Below, piece after piece: positions 1-8,446 of a stretch of 64,000 bases of DNA. Origin of the DNA: Rhizobium sp. Root708 (GTDB lineage Bacteria; Pseudomonadota; Alphaproteobacteria; Rhizobiales; Rhizobiaceae); the NCBI RefSeq assembly GCF_001429725.1, contig NZ_LMHV01000043.1, positions 638,227 through 702,226 on the forward strand. Direction: 5' to 3'. How positions within the stretch are numbered: position 1 is the first letter of the stretch; each line of letters starts with the position of its first letter. The position numbers and the translations under genes are program-made. The notes under the pieces were generated by a model. The model saw nothing but the letters and a program-made list of their open reading frames with translations. It did not search any database and had not been told where the DNA came from.

Positions 1-342
1 GTTCTGCTTGCCAGCCACCGCGCCCGGCTGATTTCCCAGGGTGCGTCGATCACTATCGATCGTGACAACGACAAGAACCCGGTCGTCGCTTTGCGCGAGA
101 TCGCTGACGAGACGCTGTCTCCTGACGATCTGAAGGAAGACCTGATCCATTCGCTGCAGAAGCACGTCGAAGTCGACGAGCCCGAGCCCGATCCGGCAAG
201 CCTGATCGCTACCGCTGCTGTCAGCGAAGGCGAAGAGCAGGAAGATCTGCCGGAGACCGTTACGTTCGATCAGATGTCGGAAGAAGAGCTCCTGGCCGGT
301 ATCGAAGGTCTGGTTCCGCCAGAAAAGAGCGACGATTACTAA
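1..342 (+). CDS. rpoZ: RNA polymerase omega subunit (5' end outside window)
   Basis: The reading frame is open from the first base of the window and encodes the omega-like segment VLLASHRARLISQG followed by a long acidic C-terminal tail. Omega binds the beta-prime subunit and helps assemble and stabilise RNA polymerase. In stringent-response bacteria it can also contribute to the ppGpp site. The first roughly 20 residues lie upstream of the window. The acidic extension after the core is normal for alphaproteobacterial omega. The (p)ppGpp synthetase/hydrolase gene follows directly after a strong terminator, an arrangement usual in Rhizobiales. Confidence 0.93.
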   Translation, partial: VLLASHRARLISQGASITIDRDNDKNPVVALREIADETLSPDDLKEDLIHSLQKHVEVDEPEPDPASLIATAAVSEGEEQEDLPETVTFDQMSEEELLAGIEGLVPPEKSDDY

Positions 343-391
343 TCGTCAACCTTGCGCCATTATTGCTTCGGCATATGATTGAGTATCACGT

Positions 392-424
392 GCGCCAATC
401 TGTGATTGGCGCGCTTTTCTTTTG
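392..424 (+). terminator. Rho-independent terminator after rpoZ
   Basis: A perfect 9-bp stem (gcgccaatc/gattggcgc, 392-400 and 404-412) with a 3-nt loop is followed by the T-rich run gcttttctttt. It lies between rpoZ and rsh, so the two are probably separate or only partly coupled transcription units. Confidence 0.85.
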
Positions 425-442
425 TAGTGGAGTGGCTTCGGG

Positions 443-2689
443 ATGATGCGGCAGTACGAGCTCGTGGAGCGGGTTCAGAAATACAAGCCCGATGCCAACG
501 AAGCGCTGCTGAACAAAGCCTACGTTTACGCCATGCAGAAGCATGGACAGCAAAAACGCGCGAGCGGCGATCCCTACATTTCTCACCCCCTCGAAGTCGC
601 CGCCATCCTGACGGATATGCATCTCGACGAATCGACGATCGCAGTCGCCCTGCTGCACGACACGATCGAGGACACGACGGCCACCCGCGCCGAGATCGAT
701 GAGCTCTTCGGGGAAGATATCGGTCGTCTTGTCGAGGGCCTGACGAAGATCAAGAAGCTCGATCTCGTTACCAAGAAGGCCAAGCAGGCCGAAAATCTAC
801 GCAAGCTACTGCTGGCGATCTCTGATGATGTGCGCGTCCTGCTCGTGAAGCTGGCGGACCGCCTGCACAACATGCGCACGCTCGATCATATGTCGCCCGA
901 GAAGCGCGCCCGCATCTCCGAGGAGACGATGGATATCTACGCGCCGCTCGCCGGCCGCATGGGTATGCAGGACATGCGTGAAGAGCTCGAGGATCTGTCC
1001 TTCCGCCATATCAATCCGGAAGCCTACGAGACGGTCACCAAGCGCCTGGAGGAGCTCTCTCGCCGCAACGAAGGCCTGGTGAAGAAGATCGAGACCGAGT
1101 TGCGCGATCTGCTCGTCGCCAACGGTTTGACCAATGCCTATGTGAAGGGGCGCCAGAAGCAGCCATACTCGGTGTTCCGCAAGATGCAGTCGAAGTCGCT
1201 GTCGTTCGAGCAGCTGTCCGACGTCTACGGCTTCCGCATCATCGTTGACGACATTCCGGCCTGCTACCGGGGCCTTGGCATCGTCCATACCCGCTGGCGC
1301 GTCGTTCCCGGCCGTTTCAAGGACTATATCTCTACACCGAAGCAGAACGACTATCGCTCGCTCCACACGACGATCGTCGGTCCGTCGAGCCAGCGTATCG
1401 AGCTGCAGATCCGTACGAAGCGGATGCATGAAATCGCCGAGTTCGGTATTGCCGCGCACACGCTTTACAAGGACGGTGCCACGAACGCCGACGGCGATAT
1501 CCTGTCGCGTGAATCCAATGCCTATTCCTGGCTGCGCCATACGATCGAGGCGCTTGCGGAGGGCGACAGCCCCGAAGAGTTCCTCGAGCACACCAAGCTC
1601 GAGCTTTTCCAGGATCAGGTGTTCTGTTTCACGCCGAAGGGCAAGCTCATTGCGCTGCCGCGCGGGGCAACGCCGATCGATTTTGCTTACGCGGTGCACA
1701 CCAATATCGGTGACACCACGGTTGGCGCCAAGATCAACGGTCGCATCATGCCGCTGGTGACGCGCCTTGCGAACGGCGACGAGGTGGAGATCATCCGTTC
1801 GGGCGTTCAGGTTCCCCCGGCCGCCTGGGAAGAGATCGTCGTAACGGGCAAGGCGCGGGCGGCTATCCGGCGCGCGACACGCATGGCGATCCGCAAGCAG
1901 TATGCCGGGCTCGGCCATCGCATTCTGGAGCGCACCTTCGACCGTGCCGGCAAGATCTTTTCGCGGGAGTCGATGAAGCCTGCGCTGCACCGCCTCGGCC
2001 AGAAAGATGTCGAGGATGCGATCGCGGCCGTCGGCCGTGGGGAGATGTCCTCTCTCGACGTGCTGCGCGCGGTCTATCCAGACCACCAGGAAGAGCGCGT
2101 CACGGCCAAGCCGAGCGGCGACGATGGCTGGTTCAATGTCCGCAGCGCCTCGGGCATGATCTTCAAGATCCCGGGCCGGTCGAAGACGGGTGAGGGATTG
2201 CCTGCCGATCACGATGCGGCCATCGACGCCGATGCCGTGCCGATCCGCGGCATCTCCAGCAATGTCGACGTGCAGTTCGCTCCAACGGGTGCGGTTCCTG
2301 GAGATCGCATTGTCGGCATCATGGACAGCACCGAGAGCGGCAGGGGGATTACCATCTATCCGATCCAGTCTCCGGTCCTGCAGCGCTTCGACGAGCAGCC
2401 CGATCGCTGGATCGACGTGCGCTGGGATCTGGACGAGGCGAATAAATCTCGCTTCATGGCACGGATCATGGTCAACGGGCTGAACGAGCCCGGTACGCTT
2501 GCAAAGCTTGCGCAGACGGTCGCCGGCGTCGATGTAAATATCCGCGTGCTCAACACCATTCGGGTTGCCACCGACTTCACGGAAATGACGCTTGACGTCG
2601 AAGTGTGGGATTTACGTCAGCTGAATCAATTGCTTACGCAATTGGCCGAGCTTGAATGCGTGGCGACTGTAAGACGTCTCTACGAGTAA
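443..2689 (+). CDS. rsh: Bifunctional (p)ppGpp synthetase/hydrolase, RelA/SpoT homologue
   Basis: This 748-residue protein has the full long-RSH architecture. An HD hydrolase domain (residues about 25-180, LLHDTIED with H72-D73) comes first, then the synthetase domain (about 240-350, containing YGFRIIVDD and NDYRSLHTT). A TGS domain (from about 393) and a C-terminal ACT domain (about 670-745) complete it. It makes and degrades the alarmone (p)ppGpp in response to starvation and is the usual single long RSH of rhizobia. The intact HD motif argues for hydrolase as well as synthetase activity. Two consecutive ATG codons open the frame; I used the first. The ribosome site is weak. Confidence 0.95.
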   Translation: MMRQYELVERVQKYKPDANEALLNKAYVYAMQKHGQQKRASGDPYISHPLEVAAILTDMHLDESTIAVALLHDTIEDTTATRAEIDELFGEDIGRLVEGLTKIKKLDLVTKKAKQAENLRKLLLAISDDVRVLLVKLADRLHNMRTLDHMSPEKRARISEETMDIYAPLAGRMGMQDMREELEDLSFRHINPEAYETVTKRLEELSRRNEGLVKKIETELRDLLVANGLTNAYVKGRQKQPYSVFRKMQSKSLSFEQLSDVYGFRIIVDDIPACYRGLGIVHTRWRVVPGRFKDYISTPKQNDYRSLHTTIVGPSSQRIELQIRTKRMHEIAEFGIAAHTLYKDGATNADGDILSRESNAYSWLRHTIEALAEGDSPEEFLEHTKLELFQDQVFCFTPKGKLIALPRGATPIDFAYAVHTNIGDTTVGAKINGRIMPLVTRLANGDEVEIIRSGVQVPPAAWEEIVVTGKARAAIRRATRMAIRKQYAGLGHRILERTFDRAGKIFSRESMKPALHRLGQKDVEDAIAAVGRGEMSSLDVLRAVYPDHQEERVTAKPSGDDGWFNVRSASGMIFKIPGRSKTGEGLPADHDAAIDADAVPIRGISSNVDVQFAPTGAVPGDRIVGIMDSTESGRGITIYPIQSPVLQRFDEQPDRWIDVRWDLDEANKSRFMARIMVNGLNEPGTLAKLAQTVAGVDVNIRVLNTIRVATDFTEMTLDVEVWDLRQLNQLLTQLAELECVATVRRLYE

Positions 2690-2870
2690 TCGAGCCCAAC
2701 TCGGCGTGCAATTGCACATTTTGTGATCGTTTTATGACCTAATTAGCGCAGATGAAGGGCAAGTCATGCGTTGATCGCATGGCTGGCGTCAGGTTACAGC
2801 GTTGGTAATCCGGGCCCACAGCGCCTATCTTCTCATCAACAGGAAATGAAGAGAAAGATGAGGCAAGCAA

Positions 2871-3020
2871 ATGTTCAAGCCAATTAAGAATATCGCCCGT
2901 GCGCTGCGTGCTCCGACTGCCGAAGAACGCGAAATGGCATATCTGAACGGTTCGTTCGACCGTATTGATCTGGAATATCGCCAGCGTCAGGTCGATCGCG
3001 GTATGTTCCGCACCCGTTAA
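2871..3020 (+). CDS. DUF3563-type small protein (49 aa)
   Basis: A 49-codon frame starts at ATG 2871 (MFKPIKNIARALRAPT...) and ends at TAA 3020. It has a purine-rich stretch upstream (gatgaggcaagca). The sequence is basic at the N terminus and ends RGMFRTR. The pattern of Glu/Arg-rich helix plus a DLEYRQRQVDRG segment matches the short DUF3563 proteins of Rhizobiales, whose function is unknown. It is monocistronic between rsh and the DUF2062 gene. A 12-bp palindrome (gtgcaattgcac, 2706-2717) lies in the upstream region. Assignment to the family is from memory of its sequence pattern. Confidence 0.72.
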   Translation: MFKPIKNIARALRAPTAEEREMAYLNGSFDRIDLEYRQRQVDRGMFRTR

Positions 3021-3160
3021 TATCGGGTTTATACTTGAGAAAGGGAAGGGGTATCCGAATGTCATGCCCCTCGAGAGTGCTCAGTTGGCGCTGATCAAAT
3101 GATGACTGAGGTGGTTTGACGCTCTTGTCATGCCCGTGCGCCTTGCACTACATACGCGCC

Positions 3161-3745
3161 ATGTTGTTTAGACGTCGAAAACCTGCTGGATTTCGTGAGA
3201 AGCTTCGCGAGCTGCTGTGGCCCCGCAAAGGGCTGACGCGTCCGCCGCGCTATCTCGTGATGCGTGTCCTGCGCCTGAGGGCGACGCCGCATGCGGTGGC
3301 CGTCGGTGTCGCGGCCGGCATCTTCGTATCGTGGACCCCGTTCATCGGCATCCATTTCGTGATGGCTTTCATCCTGAGCTATCTTTTCTCCGGCAACATG
3401 GTCGCCGCCGCGCTTGGCTGCGCAGCCTTCGGTAACCCGCTGACCTACCCCTTCATCTGGGGAACGACGTGGGAGATCGGGCACCTGCTGTTGAGTCGCC
3501 AGGATGCCATGCCGGGGCAAGGCGTCGATCTGACCGCCCTTTTCCACCAACTGCACATTACGGAGCTGTGGCGCCCTGTCCTGGAGCCGATGCTGATTGG
3601 CTCGATACCGCCCGCGCTCGTGACGTCGGTCGCGCTTTATTTCGCGACATTCTACACCGTTCGGGCCTTCCAGGGCCGCCGGCGCGCGCGTCTGCTCGAG
3701 CGAGCTCGTGCCCGCCTGTCGAACCCGATGCAGGAGACGGTATGA
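3161..3745 (+). CDS. DUF2062 membrane protein
   Basis: This 194-residue protein begins with a basic cytoplasmic stretch (MLFRRRKPAGF) and then has hydrophobic segments around GVAAGIFVSWTPFIGIHF and the central FILSYLFSGNMVAAALG. The C terminus is Arg-rich. The order PHAVAVGVAAGIF...PFIGIH is characteristic of DUF2062 proteins, inner-membrane proteins of unknown function. I chose ATG 3161 over upstream in-frame codons because the family starts with a short basic leader. It overlaps acpS by 4 nt (ATGA), so the two are translationally coupled. Confidence 0.85.
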   Translation: MLFRRRKPAGFREKLRELLWPRKGLTRPPRYLVMRVLRLRATPHAVAVGVAAGIFVSWTPFIGIHFVMAFILSYLFSGNMVAAALGCAAFGNPLTYPFIWGTTWEIGHLLLSRQDAMPGQGVDLTALFHQLHITELWRPVLEPMLIGSIPPALVTSVALYFATFYTVRAFQGRRRARLLERARARLSNPMQETV

Positions 3746-4146
3746 TTATCGGCATTGGCAGCGATCTCATCGATATCAGAAGGGTGGAGAAATCGCTGGA
3801 GCGCTTTGGCGAGCGTTTCACGTCGCGCTGCTTCACCGAGGTCGAACGCAACAAGTCCGACCGTCGTGCAAATCGCGCCGCTTCCTATGCCAAGCGTTTT
3901 GCCGCCAAGGAGGCCTGCTCGAAGGCGCTTGGAACGGGCATAGCGCAGGGCGTGTTCTGGAAGGATATGGGCGTCGTCAACATGCCGAGCGGCAAGCCGA
4001 CGATGAAGCTGACCGGCGGCGCCGCGGATATCCTTCAGTCGATGCTGCCGGCGGGACATCGCGCCGCCATCCATTTGACGATAACGGATGATTATCCGCT
4101 GGCTCAAGCATTCGTGATAATCGAGGCGCTCGCCGAAAGCCCGTGA
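3742..4146 (+). CDS. acpS: Holo-[acyl-carrier-protein] synthase
   Basis: The enzyme transfers 4'-phosphopantetheine from CoA to the conserved serine of acyl carrier protein. The acpP gene of this organism lies about 55 kb downstream in the same window. The 134-residue length is normal. The N-terminal IIGIGSDLIDIRR carries the metal-binding Asp, and FAAKEACSKALGTG carries the second metal ligand (Glu). The start ATG overlaps the stop of the DUF2062 gene. About 115 bp of non-coding sequence without an obvious terminator separates it from lepB. Confidence 0.95.
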   Translation: MIIGIGSDLIDIRRVEKSLERFGERFTSRCFTEVERNKSDRRANRAASYAKRFAAKEACSKALGTGIAQGVFWKDMGVVNMPSGKPTMKLTGGAADILQSMLPAGHRAAIHLTITDDYPLAQAFVIIEALAESP

Positions 4147-4261
4147 GCAGCGGCGTGTCGTCGCTTTTAATGTCGGCGGCATTGCTGCAGTCGAGCTAAG
4201 CCGCTACAGAGAACGAGAAAAATCGTGCATCCGAGATGATGCCCTGAAGGAATGAAACTGC

Positions 4262-5005
4262 GTGTCCGAAAAAGTTGAAACGAAGCCAAACGCTCTTTGG
4301 GAAAACATCAAGGTCATCGCCCAGGCGTTGATCCTGGCGATGGTCATCCGCACTGTATTCTTCCAACCTTTTACCATCCCTTCAGGCTCGATGATGCCGA
4401 CACTGCTTGTCGGCGACTACATCTTCGTCAACAAGTTCGCCTACGGCTATTCGAAATACTCGCTGCCGTTCTCGCCAAACCTCTTCAGCGGTCGCGTTTT
4501 CTCAAGCGAACCGAAGCGCGGCGATATCGTCGTCTTCCGGTTCCCGCCGAATCCCGAGGTCGACTACATCAAGCGCCTTGTCGGTCTGCCGGGCGATCAT
4601 ATTCAGGTCACCGAAGGCGTTCTCTACATCAACGGCAAGCCTGTGCCGAAGGTGCCCGATGGTACCTTCAATTCTGACTACGCGCAGGATCCGGGCCAGG
4701 ATGTTCCGGTATTCCGCGAAACGCTTGATGACGGTGTCAGCTACGATACGCTCGACCAGTCCCCGGTTTCCCGCGGCGACAACACGCGCGAATTCATCGT
4801 TCCCGAAGGCCATTATTTCATGATGGGCGACAACCGCGACAACTCGCTGGACAGCCGCTTCGATGTCGGCTTCGTTCCCGCTGAGAACCTCGTGGGCCGC
4901 GCCAGCGTGATCTTCTTCTCGCTCGGCAACGACACTTCATTCCGCGAAATCTGGAAGTGGCCGGCCAACATGCGTTGGGATCGCCTGTTCAAGAGCGTTG
5001 AATGA
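4262..5005 (+). CDS. lepB: Signal peptidase I
   Basis: This inner-membrane serine protease removes signal peptides from exported proteins. The 247-residue protein has one N-terminal membrane segment (about 17-35). The nucleophile motif PSGSMMPTL has Ser43, the general-base region YIKRLVGLPGD has Lys104, and the late GDNRDNSLDSR box is present. Translation starts at GTG 4262 with gaagg 11 nt upstream; an ATG 10 nt earlier is out of frame. It overlaps rnc by 4 nt and forms the lepB-rnc-era block usual in rhizobia (the rhizobial orthologue is often called sipF). Confidence 0.95.
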   Translation: MSEKVETKPNALWENIKVIAQALILAMVIRTVFFQPFTIPSGSMMPTLLVGDYIFVNKFAYGYSKYSLPFSPNLFSGRVFSSEPKRGDIVVFRFPPNPEVDYIKRLVGLPGDHIQVTEGVLYINGKPVPKVPDGTFNSDYAQDPGQDVPVFRETLDDGVSYDTLDQSPVSRGDNTREFIVPEGHYFMMGDNRDNSLDSRFDVGFVPAENLVGRASVIFFSLGNDTSFREIWKWPANMRWDRLFKSVE

Positions 5006-5721
5006 GCAAGTCGCAGACACTCTCGGCTAGCGACCGTGCGCGGCTGGAAGCCCTCATCGGTCACGAGTTTGCCGAGAAGGAGCGCCTAGATCGGGCTCTC
5101 ACCCACGCCAGCGCCCGTACGCAGAAGAGCGGGAACTACGAGCGTCTGGAGTTCCTCGGCGACAGAGTGCTTGGCCTCTGTGTCGCCGAACTGCTTTTCC
5201 GCACATTCGGGACTGCGGCCGAGGGCGAGCTTTCCGTTCGCCTGAACCAGCTTGTCAGCGCCGATACCTGCGCGGAGGTTGCCGATGAACTCGGCCTGCA
5301 TCTCTTCATCCGGACAGGTGCCGACGTGAAGAAGCTGACCGGCAAGCGCATGATGAATGTTCGCGCTGATGTTGTCGAAAGCCTGATCGCGGCCATCTAT
5401 CTGGATGGTGGTCTTGAGGTCGCGCGGCGCTTCATCCTGAAGTATTGGCAAAAACGCGCTGTCCGTGCCGATGGCGCCCGGCGTGACGCCAAGACGGAAC
5501 TGCAGGAATGGTCGCATGCAAAGTTCGGCGTGACGCCGAACTATCGGGTTGAAGAACGTACTGGACCGGATCATGATCCGCGATTTACGGTGACAGTCGA
5601 AGTCGCAGGCGTTCAGCCGGAGACGGGCGTAGAGCGCTCCAAGCGCGCAGCCGAACAGGTTGCGGCGACGAAGATGCTGGAACGCGAAGGAATTTGGCAG
5701 AAGTCGTCTGCCGGAAATTGA
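5002..5721 (+). CDS. rnc: Ribonuclease III
   Basis: A double-strand-specific endoribonuclease used in rRNA processing and mRNA/sRNA decay. The 239-residue protein has the signature ERLEFLGDRVLGL (about 44-56) and the second acidic cluster VVESLIAAIYLDGG (about 122-135), which supply the Mg2+ ligands. A C-terminal double-stranded RNA-binding domain covers about residues 160-230. The ATG overlaps the lepB stop, and era begins 7 nt after its stop, so lepB, rnc and era are one operon. Confidence 0.96.
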   Translation: MSKSQTLSASDRARLEALIGHEFAEKERLDRALTHASARTQKSGNYERLEFLGDRVLGLCVAELLFRTFGTAAEGELSVRLNQLVSADTCAEVADELGLHLFIRTGADVKKLTGKRMMNVRADVVESLIAAIYLDGGLEVARRFILKYWQKRAVRADGARRDAKTELQEWSHAKFGVTPNYRVEERTGPDHDPRFTVTVEVAGVQPETGVERSKRAAEQVAATKMLEREGIWQKSSAGN

Positions 5722-5728
5722 CGGGAAA

Positions 5729-6667
5729 ATGAGCGAAGAACAAGACATGGCAGGCGGCGCCAACGAGGCCGCCGATGTGACGCATTCCGGATTTGTCGCC
5801 CTCATCGGGCCGACCAATGCCGGCAAGTCCACGCTCGTCAACCGACTGGTTGGCGCCAAGGTCTCGATCGTCAGCCACAAGGTGCAGACGACGCGCGCGA
5901 TCGTGCGCGGCATCGCGATCCACAACAATGCGCAGATCGTGTTCATGGACACGCCCGGCATCTTCAAGCCGCGCCGTCGCCTCGATCGGGCGATGGTGAC
6001 CTCGGCCTGGGGCGGCGCCAAGGATGCGGATCTGATCATGCTCCTGATCGACAGCGAGCGCGGTCTTCGCGGCGATGCCGAAGCGATCCTTGAGGGCCTC
6101 AAGGAAGTGAAGCAGCCGAAAATTCTGGTGCTGAACAAGATCGACCGCGTCAAGCGCGAGGACCTTCTTGCGCTCGCCGCCGCAGCCAACGAGAAGATCG
6201 CCTTCGATCATACCTTCATGGTCTCCGCGGAAAACGGCTCGGGCTGCACCGACGTCATGGATCACCTCGCCAAGACCTTGCCGGAAGGTCCGTGGTACTA
6301 CCCGGAGGACCAGATTTCGGATCTTCCGATGCGCCAGCTCGCGGCCGAGATCACCCGCGAGAAGCTTTTCCTCAGGCTTCATCAGGAGCTTCCCTATGCG
6401 TCTCACGTCGAGACGGAGAAGTGGGAAGAGCGCAAGGATGGGTCTGTGCGCATAGAACAGGTCATCTACGTCCAGCGCGACAGCCAGAAGAAGATCGCTC
6501 TTGGAAAAGGCGGCGAGACCATCAAGGCGATCTCGTCGGCTTCCCGCCGCGAGCTTTCGGAAATTCTCGAGCAGCAGGTACATCTCTTCCTGTTCGTGAA
6601 GGTTCGCGAGAACTGGGGCGACGATCCCGAGCGCTTCCGCGAAATGGGTCTGGATTTCCCCCGCTAA
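5729..6667 (+). CDS. era: GTPase Era
   Basis: Era is a small GTPase that binds the 3' end of 16S rRNA during 30S maturation. All G motifs are visible: G1 GPTNAGKSTL, G3 DTPGIF and G4 NKID. A C-terminal KH domain contains IALGKGGETIKAI. The start used is ATG 5729 with a gggaaaa purine run just upstream; a second in-frame ATG at 5747 is possible. The next gene in most relatives is recO, but here a 2.2-kb insert intervenes. A weak hairpin (6685-6706) without a T-tract lies downstream. Confidence 0.95.
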   Translation: MSEEQDMAGGANEAADVTHSGFVALIGPTNAGKSTLVNRLVGAKVSIVSHKVQTTRAIVRGIAIHNNAQIVFMDTPGIFKPRRRLDRAMVTSAWGGAKDADLIMLLIDSERGLRGDAEAILEGLKEVKQPKILVLNKIDRVKREDLLALAAAANEKIAFDHTFMVSAENGSGCTDVMDHLAKTLPEGPWYYPEDQISDLPMRQLAAEITREKLFLRLHQELPYASHVETEKWEERKDGSVRIEQVIYVQRDSQKKIALGKGGETIKAISSASRRELSEILEQQVHLFLFVKVRENWGDDPERFREMGLDFPR

Positions 6668-6693
6668 GCTTCAACTTGAAGACTTCGGGCGGT

Positions 6694-7284
6694 TTACGCC
6701 GCCCGATAAACCTGCGCTACCGCGCCGCCCGGGAAGGCTCGTGAGCTTGTCAGCCTGAGCGACCTTGATGCCGCGAGTTCCGAAAATAGCGCCTGGCCTT
6801 TGCCGAGCGCCACCGGCACAACCAGCAGCACGAATTCGTCGACCAGCCCCTCAGCGACAAGGCTGCGGGCGAAGCGCACGCCGCCGTGGGCGATGATCGG
6901 CTTGCCCTCTTGAGATTTCAGCATCGCAATCTCCTCCGCCAGGTCGCCGCTTGCCACATGGGCCGCCGTCCAACTTTCCGCACCGGGCTGGCGCTTCGCC
7001 GACTGCGAAGTCTCCGCGCTCCTGAGGGCCACCGATCCCCGCCGTGAGAAGACCGCCTTCGGGATCTCCGTCATCGGCGGCGCGAACATATCGGTGGAGG
7101 TTGGCCAATAGCCGGCCATGTCGTTGAAACTGCGGCTGCCCATGATGTGCAGCCCGGCACTCCAGAGAGTCTCAACGGACCAGCCTTCGCCCCCTGATCG
7201 GAGCCGAACATCCACCTGCTTTTCCCGTCCAGATCACTCACGAACCCGTCGATGGATATGGACATTCAAGATCAGGTCTCTCAC
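6694..7284 (-). pseudogene. RibD/DHFR-like reductase gene broken by frameshifts
   Basis: The 3' two thirds encode a RibD C-terminal/dihydrofolate-reductase-like protein (LHIMGSRSFNDMAGYWPTST..., ending in QVYRAA). The N-terminal part (ISIDGFVSDLDGKSRWMF) lies in another frame, so a base is missing near 7180-7190. The best start is GTG 7284, preceded by aggag. It gives RDLILNVHI and then needs a second +1 correction near 7254 to reach ISIDGF. The alternative start, ATG 7265, has an in-frame stop directly upstream. Two separate frame breaks suggest a true pseudogene rather than a sequencing error. Families with this fold bind NADPH; the substrate is unknown. No intact protein can be made. Confidence 0.75.
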
Positions 7285-7299
7285 AGCTTTCTCCTCTTC

Positions 7300-7442
7300 T
7301 GCGGTCCTGGCTCAGGGACGGACCAGAACAGCGAGTTCCGACAGCGCACGATCATTTTTGGGCGATGTACCCCGTCCGTGCGGAACGAACTCGCCCGTCG
7401 CGAGTTTAATGAAAGCGGTGCCCGTGAGGGCGCCGTTTTTTT
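7300..7442 (+). ncRNA. Candidate small RNA or leader RNA upstream of the crp/fnr-type gene
   Basis: Directly upstream of the regulator gene are two consecutive hairpins on the + strand. The first is aactcgc/gcgagtt (7388-7406); the second is a terminator stem ending in seven T residues (7416-7442). No plus-strand coding sequence lies before them, because the neighbouring gene is on the other strand. The stretch may therefore be an independent sRNA or a terminated leader. The 5' end at 7300 is a guess; no clear promoter was identified. Confidence 0.4.
7416..7442 (+). terminator. Strong intrinsic terminator 14 nt before a regulator gene
   Basis: The 8-bp stem cggtgccc/gggcgccg (7416-7423 and 7428-7435, one G-T pair) has loop gtga and is followed directly by TTTTTTT. 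It points in the direction of the downstream regulator gene, whose ATG is at 7457. Confidence 0.8.
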
Positions 7443-7456
7443 GAACACGAGGCTCC

Positions 7457-8209
7457 ATGGCTCCGACGCGCCCCACGCATTCGTTCAAGACACCCTGCGA
7501 GCGGTGTCCATTGCGGCCCTTGCCGCATTTCAGGGAGTTCACCGGGGAAGAGATCGAGTTCGTCTCGAAATTCAAGAGAGGTGAGCTGGCGGCGGACGCC
7601 GGCACCACGATTCTCGTGGAAGGCGCCCACAGCGCGCATCTCTACACGGTCCTGTCGGGCTGGGGGTTCCGCTACAAGACGCTGGAGGACGGTAGGCGCC
7701 AGATACTGAACTACGTCATGCCCGGTGATCTTATTGGCCTGCAGGGTTCGATCATGGGAGAGATGCAGCATTCGGTTGAGGCGCTGTCTCCGGTTTCTCT
7801 GTGCGTCTTCGAGCGTGACAAGCTGATGGGCCTCTACAACAAGCATCCCTCGCTCGCCTTCGACATCACTTGGATGGCGGCGCAGGAGGAGAGGATGCTG
7901 GACGAACACCTTCTCAGCATCGGCCGCCGCACGGCGCTCGAACGCGCTGCCTATCTGATCGCCTTCCTTTATCAGCGCGGCATGCAGCTTCGGCTGTTCA
8001 ACGGCCACAAGGCGATTCCGATCACCCAGCAGCATATTGCCGATACCCTCGGTCTCTCGATCGTTCACACCAACAAGACCCTGAAGAAGCTCGCTGCTCG
8101 TGGGCTCATTCGCTGGCAGGAGCGGACATGCGAAGTCCTTGACGGTGATCAACTGGCCGAAATCGCCAGTTGGGATGGCCTCGGCGAAAGGCTGCGACCG
8201 TTTATCTAG
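7457..8209 (+). CDS. Crp/Fnr-family transcriptional regulator
   Basis: A 250-residue protein with an N-terminal cyclic-nucleotide-binding-type beta roll (about 30-145) and a C-terminal winged helix (about 165-235). It has CERC (C14, C17) near the N terminus and C116 at the position corresponding to the fourth Fnr cysteine, but lacks the third N-terminal cysteine, so a canonical Fnr [4Fe-4S] cluster is doubtful. The recognition helix reads SIVHTNKTL instead of Fnr ETISR, so it should not read a standard Fnr box. It could sense redox or another ligand. It sits in the insert between era and recO and is preceded by a strong terminator. Confidence 0.88.
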   Translation: MAPTRPTHSFKTPCERCPLRPLPHFREFTGEEIEFVSKFKRGELAADAGTTILVEGAHSAHLYTVLSGWGFRYKTLEDGRRQILNYVMPGDLIGLQGSIMGEMQHSVEALSPVSLCVFERDKLMGLYNKHPSLAFDITWMAAQEERMLDEHLLSIGRRTALERAAYLIAFLYQRGMQLRLFNGHKAIPITQQHIADTLGLSIVHTNKTLKKLAARGLIRWQERTCEVLDGDQLAEIASWDGLGERLRPFI

Positions 8210-8446
8210 TTTTCGAAGCTATGTCTTTTTTAAATGCGAACAGCTTCGCGGGAACGTAAGGTTCTCGGACGACATGTTTTGTCGTTGTACTTTATTGAGC
8301 TTATCGACCATCACGAAAAAAGCGGCTATGCAAGTGAGAGTCGAGTGAGCTTTGCAGCTGAGGTTCAGCTGTGCATCAGAGGTGGAAATGCGGTTGAAGG
8401 CGAGGGGACGAGCCGGGCTTGGCGCCTTCGAAAGGGCTTGTCGAAC

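Noticed and set aside
806..2212. Long open frame antisense to rsh (468 codons)
   Set aside because: It runs fully opposite a well-supported RSH gene and has no ribosome site or family pattern; GC-rich codon usage commonly leaves such antisense frames open.
6685..6706. Hairpin after era considered as terminator
   Set aside because: The 8-bp stem is real, but neither strand has a T-tract behind it.
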